Source of the DNA: Candidatus Geothrix skivensis
Lineage (GTDB): Bacteria; Acidobacteriota; Holophagae; Holophagales; Holophagaceae
Assembly (NCBI GenBank): GCA_016721195.1
Contig: JADKIO010000008.1
Coordinates: 366,150-430,149, forward strand
Direction of reading: 5' to 3'
Length of the DNA stretch: 64,000 nucleotides
The position numbers and the translations under genes were made by a program. This document shows positions 16,853 through 26,080 of this stretch, in pieces. The notes beneath the pieces were generated by a model that saw only the letters and a list, made by a program, of their open reading frames with translations, did no database searches and had not been told where the DNA came from. Position 1 is the stretch's first letter. Every line of letters starts with the position of its first letter.

Positions 16853-18220
16853 TCAGAGTCCCAGGTACTCCATGAACTCCCCATGCTGGTCCATGGGCAG
16901 CCGGCAGTTCTGCATTTCCTCCAGCACCAGCTGCTGACAGCGGGCGACCCGCTTCATCTCGGCGGGAGCGATGCCCCGCTCCCGAGCCTGGCGCAGGGTC
17001 TGCATCACCGCGTCCATGCGCCCCAGGCGGTAGTGGGTCACCAGCAGCATGGCGTGGGCCTTGGCATTCCTGGGATCGATCTCCAGGGCCTGGAGGAGCT
17101 GACGCTTGGTGGTCTCCAGAATGTCGCGGTGGACCTCGGTCCGGCCATAGGGCCCCGTGCCGGAAGGCGCCTTCGCTTCGCGGATGGAGGGCAGCTGGGA
17201 CGGCATGGGCCGCAGCATGGGGCCCGACCCCGAAGCAGGGGGCCGGCTGGCCTGACCGGGGCGGGAGGTCGATGGGACCATGGGAAAGCCCCGGGGCGAG
17301 GTGGGGTTCCGCTCCGGGGGGTTCCGCTGGATCCGGTGGGCCATGGTGGGCCGCTCCTGCGCCCAGCGCCAGCCCACGTCCTTGGCCGCCCGCAGCACGG
17401 AGGACAGCTCCTCGGCGGTCTGGAAGCGGTTGCCGGGATCCTTGGCCAGGGCGTGGTTCAGCACCCCCTGCACGTCCCGACTGATGCCCTGGAAGGCCGT
17501 GGGCGGCAGGGGCACCGGCGTCTCGTGGAGCAGCCGGTAGATCACCGAGCCGGGGCTGGGCCCATCGAAGGGCGGAATGCCGGCCAGGGCTTCGTAGAGG
17601 ATCACCCCAACGGCGAAAAGATCACTGCGGGAATCCGGGCGGCCGCTCTGCAGGTACTCGGGCGCCATGTAGTTCACGGTGCCGAAGACGGTCCCCTCGT
17701 CCGTGGTGTCGGTGTTGATGAGCTTGGCCACGCCGAAATCCAGCACCTTGGCCTGGAGGGTCTTGCCGTCCCAGATCACGCGGATGTTCGAGGGCTTGAT
17801 GTCCCGGTGGAGGATCTGGTGCCGGTGGGCCACCGCCAGGCCTTCACAGACCTGGGCCAGCACTTCCAGGGTGTCCCTGGGGGCCAGGTTTCCCGCCCGG
17901 ATGAGGGTGCCGAGATCCTCCCCCTTCACCAGCTCCATGGCCAGGTAGAGGACGCCCTGCTCCTCCCCCATCTCGTGGATGGTGACGATGTTCGGGTGGT
18001 TCAGCATGCCGGCGGCGCGGGCCTCCGTGGCGAAGCGCTCCCGGGCCTGGGGCCCCAGGCCGGCGGAGGTGTGGATGACCTTGATGGCCACTTCGCGGCC
18101 CAGGACCGGGTCCCGGCCCACGTAGACCTCGCCCATGCTTCCCTGCCCGAGCAGCCGGACGATTTCGAACTTGCCAAGGCGCGTCAGCACAGGGTTCCCA
18201 GACGTTGGATGTCCGATCAT
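16853..18220 (-). CDS. Serine/threonine protein kinase (PknB-type)
   Basis: Eukaryotic-like protein kinase of 455 residues. Kinase domain about 17-285: glycine loop LLGQGSMGEVYVG, ATP-binding lysine in VAIKVI (about 46), catalytic loop HRDIKPSN (about 136), DFG in VLDFGVAKL (about 159), activation segment ending VNYMAPEYLQS and then DSRSDLFAVGVILYEAL. Residues about 290-375 are a Pro/Ser-rich linker. The C-terminus holds a TPR-like helical pair (LLQALEIDPRNAKAHAMLLV, then LGRMDAVMQTLRQARERGI). No transmembrane helix, so it is cytoplasmic. It lies 137 bases downstream of ligA on the same strand. Substrates unknown. Confidence 0.9.
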   Translation of the reverse strand: MIGHPTSGNPVLTRLGKFEIVRLLGQGSMGEVYVGRDPVLGREVAIKVIHTSAGLGPQARERFATEARAAGMLNHPNIVTIHEMGEEQGVLYLAMELVKGEDLGTLIRAGNLAPRDTLEVLAQVCEGLAVAHRHQILHRDIKPSNIRVIWDGKTLQAKVLDFGVAKLINTDTTDEGTVFGTVNYMAPEYLQSGRPDSRSDLFAVGVILYEALAGIPPFDGPSPGSVIYRLLHETPVPLPPTAFQGISRDVQGVLNHALAKDPGNRFQTAEELSSVLRAAKDVGWRWAQERPTMAHRIQRNPPERNPTSPRGFPMVPSTSRPGQASRPPASGSGPMLRPMPSQLPSIREAKAPSGTGPYGRTEVHRDILETTKRQLLQALEIDPRNAKAHAMLLVTHYRLGRMDAVMQTLRQARERGIAPAEMKRVARCQQLVLEEMQNCRLPMDQHGEFMEYLGL

Positions 18221-18357
18221 CCAACGGGTGTGGGCTGCCGTCCAGGCCTTTCTACCGGGGCTCGACGCGGCCGGGGGCCTTGGGTAAATCCGGCTTCACG
18301 CAGGCCGCACGGAGGGGTGGCAACCCGGGGCCCGACGCCAGGGAAACGGATGAGCCG

Positions 18358-20360
18358 TCAGCTCCCCTGGGACCGCAGCCAGGCCTCGTCCCGCACGGGA
18401 ATGCCCAGGGCCTCCGCCTTGGCCAGCTTGGAGCCGGCCTTCTCCCCGGCGAGGAGGAGGGTGGTCTTGGGGGACACGCTCGAAGTGACCTTGGCACCCA
18501 GCCGCTTGAGCAGGGCCTCTGCGTCCTCCCGGGAAAGGGTGGGCAGAGTGCCCGTCACCACCGCCACCTCGCCGGCGAGGGGCAGCCCGCTCAGATCCCG
18601 GGGCGCCGGCGGCTCGGGCCGCACACCCAGCTCCGCCAGCCGCGCGGGCAGGTCCGGATGCAGGTCCGCGAAGGCCCGCACCGCGGCGGCCACCTTGGGG
18701 CCCACCTCCTCCACGGCCTGGAGACGGTGCTCATCGGCGGCCCAGAGGGATTCCAGCGAGGGATGGGCTTCGGCCAGCAGCTCGGCGGTGCGGGCCCCCA
18801 CCATGGGGATGCCCAGGGCATGGATCCAGCGGGCCAGTGGCTTCGTCCGGGCCAGGACCAGGGCGTCCATCAGGTTCTGGGCGGACTTCTCCGCCATGCG
18901 CTCCAGCCCGGACAAGTACCCAAGGCCCTGCCGGGGGTCCAGGGGCAGGCTCATCACCTCCCAGGGCTGCTCGAAGCGGCCGGAGCCCACCAGCTGCTCC
19001 GCCAGGGCCCCGCCCAGGCCTTCGATGTCCAGGGCCGAGCGGCCGCCGAAGTGCTGCAGCCGCGCCACCAGCTTGGCGGGGCACTCGGGATTGAGGCAGC
19101 GAATGGCCACTTCCTCGTCGTCCGCCTTCCCGACCTCGCCGGAGCAGACGGGACAGGTGGCCGGAATGATCGGCGCGGGCAGGTCCCGGGCCTCTTCGCC
19201 GGGCACCAGGGCCACCACCTTGGGAATCACCTCCCCGCCCTTCTCGATGAACACCCGGTGGCCGATGCGCAGCCCCAGCCGCGCCAGCTCGTCGGCGTTG
19301 TGCAGGGTGGCCCGGCGCACGGTGGAGCCCGCCACCTCCACCGCCTCCAGCTCCGCCACGGGCGTGAGCTTGCCCGAGCGGCCCACCTGCCAGGTGATGC
19401 CCAGCACCGTGGTGGTCACCTGGGTGGCCGGGAACTTGAAGGCAATGGCCCAGCGGGGCACGCGGTCCGTGGCGCCGAGACGCTGCTGAAGCCCGGGATC
19501 GAGGAGCTTCAGCACCACGCCATCCGTATCGAAAGGCAGGAGCAGACGGGCTTCTCCCTGGGTAGCAATGAAGGCCAGTACCGCCTCCAGATCGCCCGAC
19601 CCGTGAGCGGGCATCTCACCGAAGCCCCAGGTGCCCAGGCGGGCCATGGAGCACGCATGATCCTCGGGGTCCCCTTCGCCCCAGAGGACCTGCCAGGGCA
19701 GGAAGGACAGGCCCCGGGCGGCCACCTCTCGGCTGTCCAGCTGCTTCATGGTGCCGCTGGCGGCATTGCGGGGATTGGCGAAGCGGGGCTCGCCCCGGGC
19801 GTCCCGCTGCCGGTTGAGCTCCTCCCAGCGCTTGCGGGACAGGAAGACCTCGCCGCGCACTTCCAGGCGCCCGGGGGCGTCGGCGGGCAGCTCCAGGGGA
19901 ATGTCGGCGATGGTCCTGGCGTTCTCCGTCACGAGCTCGCCCGTTTCGCCGTCCCCGCGGGTGAGGGCTTCCACCAGCTTGCGACCTTCATAGCGGAGCG
20001 ACAGGGAGAGTCCGTCCACCTTGAGCTCGGCCGCATAGCGCGGGGCCGCATCCGGTGCAAGCTTCCGCCACTTGGCCTCCCATTCGCGCAGCTCCTCCTC
20101 CGAGTAGGCATTGTCGAGGCTGAGCATGGGCGAGGCATGGCGGCGCTTCTCGAAGGCGTCCACCGGCGGCGCACCCACGCGGCGGGTGGGGCTGTTGGGA
20201 TCCGCCAGATCCGGGTGCCTGGCCTCGAGGTCCCGCAGCTCCCACTCCAGCGCATCTGCCCGGTGTCCGAAATGGTCGGCTGGTCCAACACATAGTAGCG
20301 ATGGCGATGCTGGCGCACCCGATCCGCCAGGTCCTTCATGCGCTGCCGCAGCTCCGTCAT
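18358..20360 (-). CDS. ligA: NAD-dependent DNA ligase, one-base frameshift near the N-terminus
   Basis: Seals nicks in DNA using NAD+. The ATG at 20360 overlaps the rodA stop (ATGA) and gives MTELRQRMKDLADRV, RHRYYVLDQPTISD, the domain Ia block. The frame breaks at the CCCGG at 20259-20263; adding one base continues into ADALEWELRDLEARHPDL and DPNSPTRRVGAPPVDAF. The restored protein is 667 residues, normal for LigA. The adenylated lysine is in AELKVDGLS (about 113), the zinc finger is CPVC and CLNPECPAK (about 400-425), then HhH repeats. The BRCT domain is C-terminal (PLAGEVAVVTGTLPTLSRED). LigA is essential, so the break is most likely a sequence error. Last gene of the mre-mrd-rod operon. 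Confidence 0.9.
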
Positions 20361-21442
20361 TTCACCCTCGAGCGGTGCAGGATGCCCATGATGAGACCCA
20401 GCGCCAGGAAAAAACTCAGGGTACTGCTGCCGCCAGCGCTGAAGAAGGGCAGCACCATGCCCTTGTTGGGCAGGGCGCCTGCCACCATGCCCACGTTCAC
20501 CAGCAGGTGCAGGGAGAAGATGCCCGCGGCCCCGGCGCAGAAGTACGCCTCGGCGTTGGTATGGGCCTCCCGGGCGGCATCGAGGATGCGGCTCAGCAAC
20601 AGGCCAAAGAGGCCCAGGGCCAGGAGGACGCCCAGGAAGCCCCGCTCCTCGGCCCACACGCTGAAGGCGAAGTCCGTGGTCTTCACGGGGAGGAAGTTCA
20701 GCTGGGTCTGGGAGCCGCTGGTGAAGCCCTTGCCGATGAGGCCGCCGGAGCCGATGGCGATGCGGCTCTGGTTCACCTGGTAGCCCTTCCCCTGCAGATC
20801 CGCGGATGGATCCAGGAAGATCAGCACCCGCTGCTTCTGGTAGGGCTTCAGGGCGAACTTCCAGGCCCCGAAGCCGCCCACGCCCACCAGCAGGAGCAGG
20901 GCCACCACCCAGCGGGCCCGCAGGCCCTTCATCAGGGGAATGATCAGCAGGACGGGCAGGAAGCTGAGGGCCATGCCCAGGTCCGGCTGGCGCTGGATGA
21001 GCAGCATGGGGAAGACCACCAGGCCCACGGCCCCGACGAGCTCCAGGCGCCCATAGGTCTCCGGGGGCCGGGAGCCCAGGCGGTGGGAAAGGTACAGAAG
21101 GGTCACCCACTTCATCAGCTCCGAAGGCTGGAAGGTCTGGCCTGCCACGACGAACCAGCGCGTGGCGCCCCCGATCTTCCGGCCCACCAGCAGCACCGCC
21201 ACCAGGGCCACCAGGCCCAGCAGGTACGAAGGGAAGCTGTAGCGGAAGAGACGCCGGGGATCCGTGGTGGCCAGCAGCAGCATCAGGGTCAGGCCCATGA
21301 GGTTCCAGAGGCTCTGCTTGAGCCAGATCCCCGACTGGGCGGTGTTGCGGCCGGCGGAGTAGAGCGTCAGCGTGCCCAGGGCGAGGAGCGCCAGCACCAC
21401 CCACAGCAGGTGCGGATCCAGGGCACGGAAGCGCTCCCTCAT
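20357..21442 (-). CDS. rodA: Rod-shape peptidoglycan glycosyltransferase RodA
   Basis: SEDS-family polymerase that builds lateral-wall glycan strands with PBP2. The 361-residue protein has about ten membrane helices (LLWVVLALLALGTLTLYSAG at the start). It carries the SEDS hallmarks ATRWFVVAGQTFQPSELMKW (Trp/Gln/Pro/Ser loop), QRQPDLGMALSFLPVL and the C-terminal LVNVGMVAGALPNKGMVLPF, FFSAGGSSTLSFF. ATGA overlaps at both ends (with mrdA upstream and ligA downstream) imply translational coupling. Length and motifs are complete; no anomaly. Confidence 0.95.
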   Translation of the reverse strand: MRERFRALDPHLLWVVLALLALGTLTLYSAGRNTAQSGIWLKQSLWNLMGLTLMLLLATTDPRRLFRYSFPSYLLGLVALVAVLLVGRKIGGATRWFVVAGQTFQPSELMKWVTLLYLSHRLGSRPPETYGRLELVGAVGLVVFPMLLIQRQPDLGMALSFLPVLLIIPLMKGLRARWVVALLLLVGVGGFGAWKFALKPYQKQRVLIFLDPSADLQGKGYQVNQSRIAIGSGGLIGKGFTSGSQTQLNFLPVKTTDFAFSVWAEERGFLGVLLALGLFGLLLSRILDAAREAHTNAEAYFCAGAAGIFSLHLLVNVGMVAGALPNKGMVLPFFSAGGSSTLSFFLALGLIMGILHRSRVK

Positions 21443-23331
21443 TCCCCGTCCTCCTTGGGCGGGGGGGCGAAGGGATCCACCATCCGGCCCCGGGGTGGCG
21501 GCAGCGGATTGGCGAGCCGGTCCACGAACCAGTACTTCACGAGCTTGGCCGCGATGGGGGCGGCGGCGGTGGAGCCGAAGCCCGCGTTCTCCACCACCAC
21601 GGCGAAGGCGATCTGGGGGTTCTCCCGGGGCGCAAAGCCCGCGAAGAGGGCATGGTCCTTGAACTTCTTGGCCTGGCGCGCGTAGTGGGCCTTGTCCACG
21701 AAGGTGGCCACCTGGGCGGTACCCGTCTTGCCCGAGAAGGGGATCTCCCGGGCGATCTCGCGCACGAAGGGGTTGGTGGAAGCCGTCCCGCTCAGGACCA
21801 CTTCCGCCAGGCCTTCATTGAGGATGGCCCAGTGTCTTGGATCCATGGGCGTGTCCAGAGGCTTGGGCACGGGCGCCAGCACCAGTTCATTGCTCTGGTC
21901 ATCCCGGAAGCCGTGGAAGAGGTGCGGCGTGAGCAGCTTGCCCTTGGTGGCCAGCAGGGCGTAGAAGCGGGCCAGGCCCAGGGGCGTGACTCCCACCGCG
22001 CCCTGACCGATGCCGACGCTGATGGTTTCGCCGGCGTACCATTTGGGATCCCTGGGCACCGCCTTGCGCTTCCACTCCCGGCTGGGGATGCGGGTGCGCT
22101 TCTCCTGGGGCAGATCGATGCCGGTGCGCTCGGTGAGGCCGTACTTCTCCGCCGTGGCGTAGATGACATCGATGTCCATGCGAGAGGCCAGCTCGTAGAA
22201 GTAGACGTCGCAGCTCTGGGCGATGGCCTGGACCATGGACACGAGGCCGTGGCCCGTGGGCTTGTCACAGCGGAAATCGCGGCCGTAGAAGTTCTTCTTC
22301 CCGGCGCAGTAGATGGGCGTCTGGGGACTGATGATGCCCTTTTCCAGGGCCGCCAGGGCCACCAGCAGCTTGAAGGTGGACCCGGGGGCGTAGATGCCCT
22401 GGATGGGCCGGTTCACCATGGGCCGGGTGAGGTTGTTGGCCAGGTAGCGGTCCACCATGTCCTGGCTGAGGCGGTTCAGGAAGAGGTTCGGGTCGTAGGA
22501 GGGTCCGGAGTACATGGCCAGCACGCCCCCATCCCGCAGATCCAGGACCACCACGGCCCCGGCCTCCTCGCCCATGGCGTCCTGGGCGATCTTCTGCATG
22601 CCCGCGTCGAGGGTCAGGTAGAGGCTGCGGCCGGCCGTAGCGTCCTCCTGCCCGAAGTTGGCGACCTCCGTGCCCAGCTGATCCACCAGGATGCGCTTCT
22701 GCCCGTCCAGGCCCTTGAGCTTGTCGTTGCCGCTGGCTTCGAAGCCCTCCTTGCCGATGGTCTCCCCCAGCCGGAAGAGGTCCGGCTTCGCCTTCATGAG
22801 CGGCTCGTCCACCTCCCCCACGTAGCCGAGCACGTGGCCCGCCAGCTCATCGCCGAGGTAGACGCGCCGGGGGGCCACTTCCACGCTGAGGAAGGGGTAG
22901 CGGGCCCGGACGCGCTCGGCCAGGGCGATGCCGAACTCGTCGAGGTTTTCCTTGAGCACCAGGGGGCGCCCCTTCCCCGCCAGCCGGTAGCTCTGGATCT
23001 TTCTCGCCAGGGCGGCGGGATCCAAGGACAGCGATTCCGCCAGGGCGGTCACCACCTCGGTCCGGGTGGGCAGGTCCTCCCGCTGGATGACCAGGTGCAG
23101 GGCCCGCCGGTTGTCCACCAGGCGATGCCCGTTGCGGTCCAGCACCAGGCCCCGGGGTGCCGGGATGGGCCGCACCTTCACGGCCTGCTGCAGGGCCAGC
23201 TGCTTGAACTCCCCATGCCGGACCAGCTGCAGCCAGGCGTAGACCACCAGCAGCAGGGCCACGAGGCTCCAGGTCAGCGCCCGGAAGACCCCGAGCCGCC
23301 GGCGCAGAAGAGGTCGCTGGCGCGGATCCAT
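21439..23331 (-). CDS. mrdA: Penicillin-binding protein 2 (transpeptidase)
   Basis: Class B PBP that crosslinks peptidoglycan during elongation, partner of RodA; 630 residues. One N-terminal helix (LTWSLVALLLVVYAWLQLV) anchors it in the inner membrane. The pedestal domain opens IPAPRGLVLDRNGHRLVDNR. The transpeptidase domain has SxxK as GSTFKLLVAL (Ser about 314), SxN-type QSCDVYF and KTG in FSGKTGTAQVA (about 531). I use the ATG at 23331, which overlaps the mreD stop by one base (TGATG) and gives MDPRQRPLLRRRLGV; a longer in-frame ORF reads into mreD. Confidence 0.95.
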   Translation of the reverse strand: MDPRQRPLLRRRLGVFRALTWSLVALLLVVYAWLQLVRHGEFKQLALQQAVKVRPIPAPRGLVLDRNGHRLVDNRRALHLVIQREDLPTRTEVVTALAESLSLDPAALARKIQSYRLAGKGRPLVLKENLDEFGIALAERVRARYPFLSVEVAPRRVYLGDELAGHVLGYVGEVDEPLMKAKPDLFRLGETIGKEGFEASGNDKLKGLDGQKRILVDQLGTEVANFGQEDATAGRSLYLTLDAGMQKIAQDAMGEEAGAVVVLDLRDGGVLAMYSGPSYDPNLFLNRLSQDMVDRYLANNLTRPMVNRPIQGIYAPGSTFKLLVALAALEKGIISPQTPIYCAGKKNFYGRDFRCDKPTGHGLVSMVQAIAQSCDVYFYELASRMDIDVIYATAEKYGLTERTGIDLPQEKRTRIPSREWKRKAVPRDPKWYAGETISVGIGQGAVGVTPLGLARFYALLATKGKLLTPHLFHGFRDDQSNELVLAPVPKPLDTPMDPRHWAILNEGLAEVVLSGTASTNPFVREIAREIPFSGKTGTAQVATFVDKAHYARQAKKFKDHALFAGFAPRENPQIAFAVVVENAGFGSTAAAPIAAKLVKYWFVDRLANPLPPPRGRMVDPFAPPPKEDGE

Positions 23332-23819
23332 CAGCGCCTTCCGGATCCGGGGCCAGCGTAAAGCAGCCGCCAGGAGAGCCAGCCCCACAGGGGCAGGCTC
23401 AGCAGGACCCAGAGCCAGCCCCAACCCCAGGGGTGGGGCCCTGCCGCCAGGGCGACGGCGGCCTGGACCGCCAGGAAGTGGACGACGCTGAGGCCGGCGA
23501 GGCGCAGGAGCCAGCCCTTCAGTCCCTCCAGGGGCCAGCGCCCGGCCATCCAGCCCGCCAGGAGCACCAGCGTCAGGTCCGCCCAGGGAGTCCCGCCCAG
23601 GTGGGGCAGGAGGCGCAGGCTGCCCTCCACGGTCCAGCCTGCCGCCAGGGCCCAGAAAGCACCCACCAGGGGGGCCTCCACCCGGGGCGCCAGGGCGAGC
23701 ACCAGCAGGGCATGCAGAATCGTCTGGATCTGGGGGAAGGGTGCACTGAGGAAGAGCAGACCCAGGGCGGCGGCGCACAGCAGGTTCTGGCGCAGGAGGG
23801 AGGGGGCCGGAATCCTCAT
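23331..23819 (-). CDS. mreD: Rod shape-determining protein MreD
   Basis: Small polytopic inner-membrane elongasome protein of 162 residues with about five hydrophobic helices (LLCAAALGLLFLSAPF, ILHALLVLALAPRV, APLVGAFWALAAGWTVEGS, DLTLVLLAGWMAGRW, WLWVLLSLPLWGWLSWRLL). The family is poorly conserved; identification rests on size, topology and its place between mreC and mrdA. Start ATG overlaps the mreC stop (ATGA). Confidence 0.88.
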   Translation of the reverse strand: MRIPAPSLLRQNLLCAAALGLLFLSAPFPQIQTILHALLVLALAPRVEAPLVGAFWALAAGWTVEGSLRLLPHLGGTPWADLTLVLLAGWMAGRWPLEGLKGWLLRLAGLSVVHFLAVQAAVALAAGPHPWGWGWLWVLLSLPLWGWLSWRLLYAGPGSGRR

Positions 23820-24709
23820 GGCTTCCCCCGTTTCCGCTGGACCTTCTGCTCGGGCGCGAGGAAGGGGGACTGGACTTCAATGGGGGGCTGGGAGGGGAGC
23901 AGCAGCACGTGGCTGACGCGATCCAGGGGGGCGGCCAGGTGGACGATCACCTGCAGCTCCAGGTCACCCTGGGTCACCTCGGCCACGTAGCCCACCAGCA
24001 GACCCCGGGGGAACACGCGGTCGAGGCCGCTGGTGAGCACCGCCTCGCCCACCTGCACCACTTCCTGATTGCTGAGGTAGCGGATGAGCGCCCGCCCAGA
24101 GCCCAGGCCCTGGAGCACCCCCGTGGCCCGGCTGCGCATGAGCATCACCGCCACGGAAGCGTTGGGTGCATCCGCCGGCAGCACCTTGGCCTGGGTGGCA
24201 CTGACGGACCAGAGCCGGCCCACGATGCCCTCCGGCACCAGCACCCCCTGATCGGCCACCAGGCCCAGGTCCGCGCCCCGGTCGAGGATCAGCCCGCCGA
24301 AGGTCGCCGGGCGCGTGCTGAAGATCACCCGGGCCGAGGCGAGCTCGAGGGGAATCTGCTTCTTCAGGCCCAGCAGGCGCACGGCCGCCTCCGCCTCCGC
24401 CAGAACCGGAGCCTCCTGGGCGGCCCGGGTCTTCAGCTGCGCCAGTTCGGCGGTCAGCCGGGCATTCTCGGCGCGGGTCTCCGCATGGGAACGGGCGGCC
24501 TCCCGCCGGGTGCTCCGCCAGTCCTGCCAGCGGGAGGCCAGGCTTTGGGAGGGCCGGGACAGGCTGTCGGCCAGGCGCGTCCAGTGCCGACCGGGCTGCG
24601 GGCCGAGGAAGACCCAGACGCCGTGGCCCAGCCAGAGGAGAACCAATGCCAGACGCTGCCACACCGTGCGGCTCCATCTCCACCTGGCTGCGCGGAGCGC
24701 CATGGGCAA
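23816..24709 (-). CDS. mreC: Rod shape-determining protein MreC
   Basis: Periplasmic scaffold that links MreB to the wall synthases; 297 residues. A basic start and one membrane helix (LALVLLWLGHGVWVFLGP) precede a coiled coil (about 60-110: HAETRAENARLTAELAQLKT). The two beta-barrel domains of MreC follow (TFGGLILDRGADLGLVADQG, VLVPEGIVGRLWSVSATQAK, SRATGVLQGLGSGRALIRY, GEAVLTSGLDRVFPRGLLVG). An internal ATG at 24703 is an alternative start. Basic tail QKVQRKRGKP. Confidence 0.93.
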   Translation of the reverse strand: MPMALRAARWRWSRTVWQRLALVLLWLGHGVWVFLGPQPGRHWTRLADSLSRPSQSLASRWQDWRSTRREAARSHAETRAENARLTAELAQLKTRAAQEAPVLAEAEAAVRLLGLKKQIPLELASARVIFSTRPATFGGLILDRGADLGLVADQGVLVPEGIVGRLWSVSATQAKVLPADAPNASVAVMLMRSRATGVLQGLGSGRALIRYLSNQEVVQVGEAVLTSGLDRVFPRGLLVGYVAEVTQGDLELQVIVHLAAPLDRVSHVLLLPSQPPIEVQSPFLAPEQKVQRKRGKP

Positions 24710-24715
24710 GCTCCT

Positions 24716-25759
24716 CTAGTCGAGGATCTGGATGCGGCGCAGGAGCGGGATGTTTTCCAGCAGCAGGGCAGTGCCGCGCACCACGGCGGTCTGGGGATCC
24801 TCGGCCCGGAAGACCGGCAGGTGGGTCTCCTTGCGGAGCCGTTCGTCCATGCCCTGAATCAGCGAGCCACCACCCGTGAGGCAGATGCCGCGATCGATGA
24901 GATCCGCCGCCAGCTGGGGCGGCGTTTCGTTCAGGGCCTTGCGCACCAGATCGATGATGGCGTTGATGGGCTCGGCGAGGGCCTCGCGGATCTCGGCGTC
25001 GTTGAGCGTCAGCGTCTTGGGCAGGCCCTCGAACTGGTCCCGGCCGCTCACGTCCATGGTGCGGGTCAGCTCCGAGGGGAAGGCCGAACCCAGGGTCCAC
25101 TTCACTTCCTCGGCAGAGGATTCGGAAATGAGCACGTTGTACTTCTCGCGGATGTACTTCACCACCGCCTCGTCCATCTCGTCACCGGCGATGAGGATGG
25201 AATCCGAGAACACCTTGCCGTTGTAGCTGATGACGGCCACATCCGTGGTGCCGCCGCCGATGTCCACGATCATGCAGCCGCGCTTTTCGTTGATGGCCAG
25301 CCCGGCACCGATGGCGGCCACCATGGTCTGATCCACCAGGAACACCTCGCCGGCCTTGGCGTCGTAGCAGACCTGCTTGACGGCCCGGCGGGCCACCTGG
25401 TGGGCCCGGGGCGGCACGCTGACCACGATGCGGGTGCGGGCGATGCCCCGGTTGGGGCGGGCCTTCAGGATGAAGGCGGCCAGCATCTTCTCCGCCGCGT
25501 CCACCTCGAAGATCATGCCGTCCTTCATGGGCCGGATGGTGCGGACCCCCTGGGGGGCACGGCCCAGCAGCTGCTTGGCCTCGTCCCCCACCGCCTCCAC
25601 CTCGTGGGTGACGGTGTTCACGGCCACGATGGAGGGCTCATAGATGACGATGCGCCCAGCCTGCTTGGTGTGGATGAGGGTCGAGGCCGTGCCCAGGTCG
25701 ATGGCCAGGTCGGAATTGAACAGGTTGGACCAGAACTGGCTGGAGAAAAGACTGGCCAC
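24716..25759 (-). CDS. mreB: Actin-like rod shape protein MreB
   Basis: Cytoskeletal ATPase that directs lateral wall synthesis; 347 residues, the usual length. Phosphate-1 motif is DLAIDLGTASTLIHTK, followed by the typical GRIVIYEPSIVAVN, the phosphate-2 block CMIVDIGGGTTDVAVISYNG, the adenosine block GICLTGGGSLIQGMDERL and the ending AEDPQTAVVRGTALLLEN. First gene of the mreBCD-mrdA-rodA-ligA operon; mreC begins 7 bases after its stop. Its promoter would be in the repeat-bearing gap 25760-26080. Confidence 0.96.
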   Translation of the reverse strand: MASLFSSQFWSNLFNSDLAIDLGTASTLIHTKQAGRIVIYEPSIVAVNTVTHEVEAVGDEAKQLLGRAPQGVRTIRPMKDGMIFEVDAAEKMLAAFILKARPNRGIARTRIVVSVPPRAHQVARRAVKQVCYDAKAGEVFLVDQTMVAAIGAGLAINEKRGCMIVDIGGGTTDVAVISYNGKVFSDSILIAGDEMDEAVVKYIREKYNVLISESSAEEVKWTLGSAFPSELTRTMDVSGRDQFEGLPKTLTLNDAEIREALAEPINAIIDLVRKALNETPPQLAADLIDRGICLTGGGSLIQGMDERLRKETHLPVFRAEDPQTAVVRGTALLLENIPLLRRIQILD

Positions 25760-25855
25760 GGAGGACTCCTGGAGAACCCCTTAGGGTGCCACGAATGGAC
25801 CAGCCCGGCCACTGCTAGGGAGAAGGGACGACTTCGCCGCCAGCAACTCCTCCAC

Positions 25856-25927
25856 CTCCCGACCAAGTGGGTCGCGGAACAGAGCCCAGTGGGCTCTGTG
25901 GAGCGGGGCCCCACTGGGAGGGAATCA
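25856..25927. repeat. Dispersed palindromic element, copy 2
   Basis: Same architecture as copy 1: outer arms CTCCC/GGGAG and AGTGGG/CCCACT, then an inner perfect stem ACAGAGCCCA/TGGGCTCTGT around a single G (25879-25899). Compared with copy 1, both stem regions differ in sequence but stay paired. Confidence 0.85.
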
Positions 25928-25997
25928 GCGGAGTGGGTCCGAATCAACCCCCCGCCCCCAGCAGTTCCTCCACCAGCAGATCCCCGTCCAGCCGCTG

Positions 25998-26068
25998 TCC
26001 CGACCAAGTGGGTCGCGGAACAGAGCCCAGTGGGCTCTGTGGAGCGGGGCCCCACTCGGAGGGAATCA
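25998..26068. repeat. Dispersed palindromic element, copy 3
   Basis: Nearly identical to copy 2, including the inner stem (26020-26040). It differs at the right edge, where CCCACTCGGAGGG replaces CCCACTGGGAGGG. It lies 12 bases beyond the glutaredoxin-like gene's stop codon. Confidence 0.85.
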
Positions 26069-26080
26069 GGCCGGAATGGG

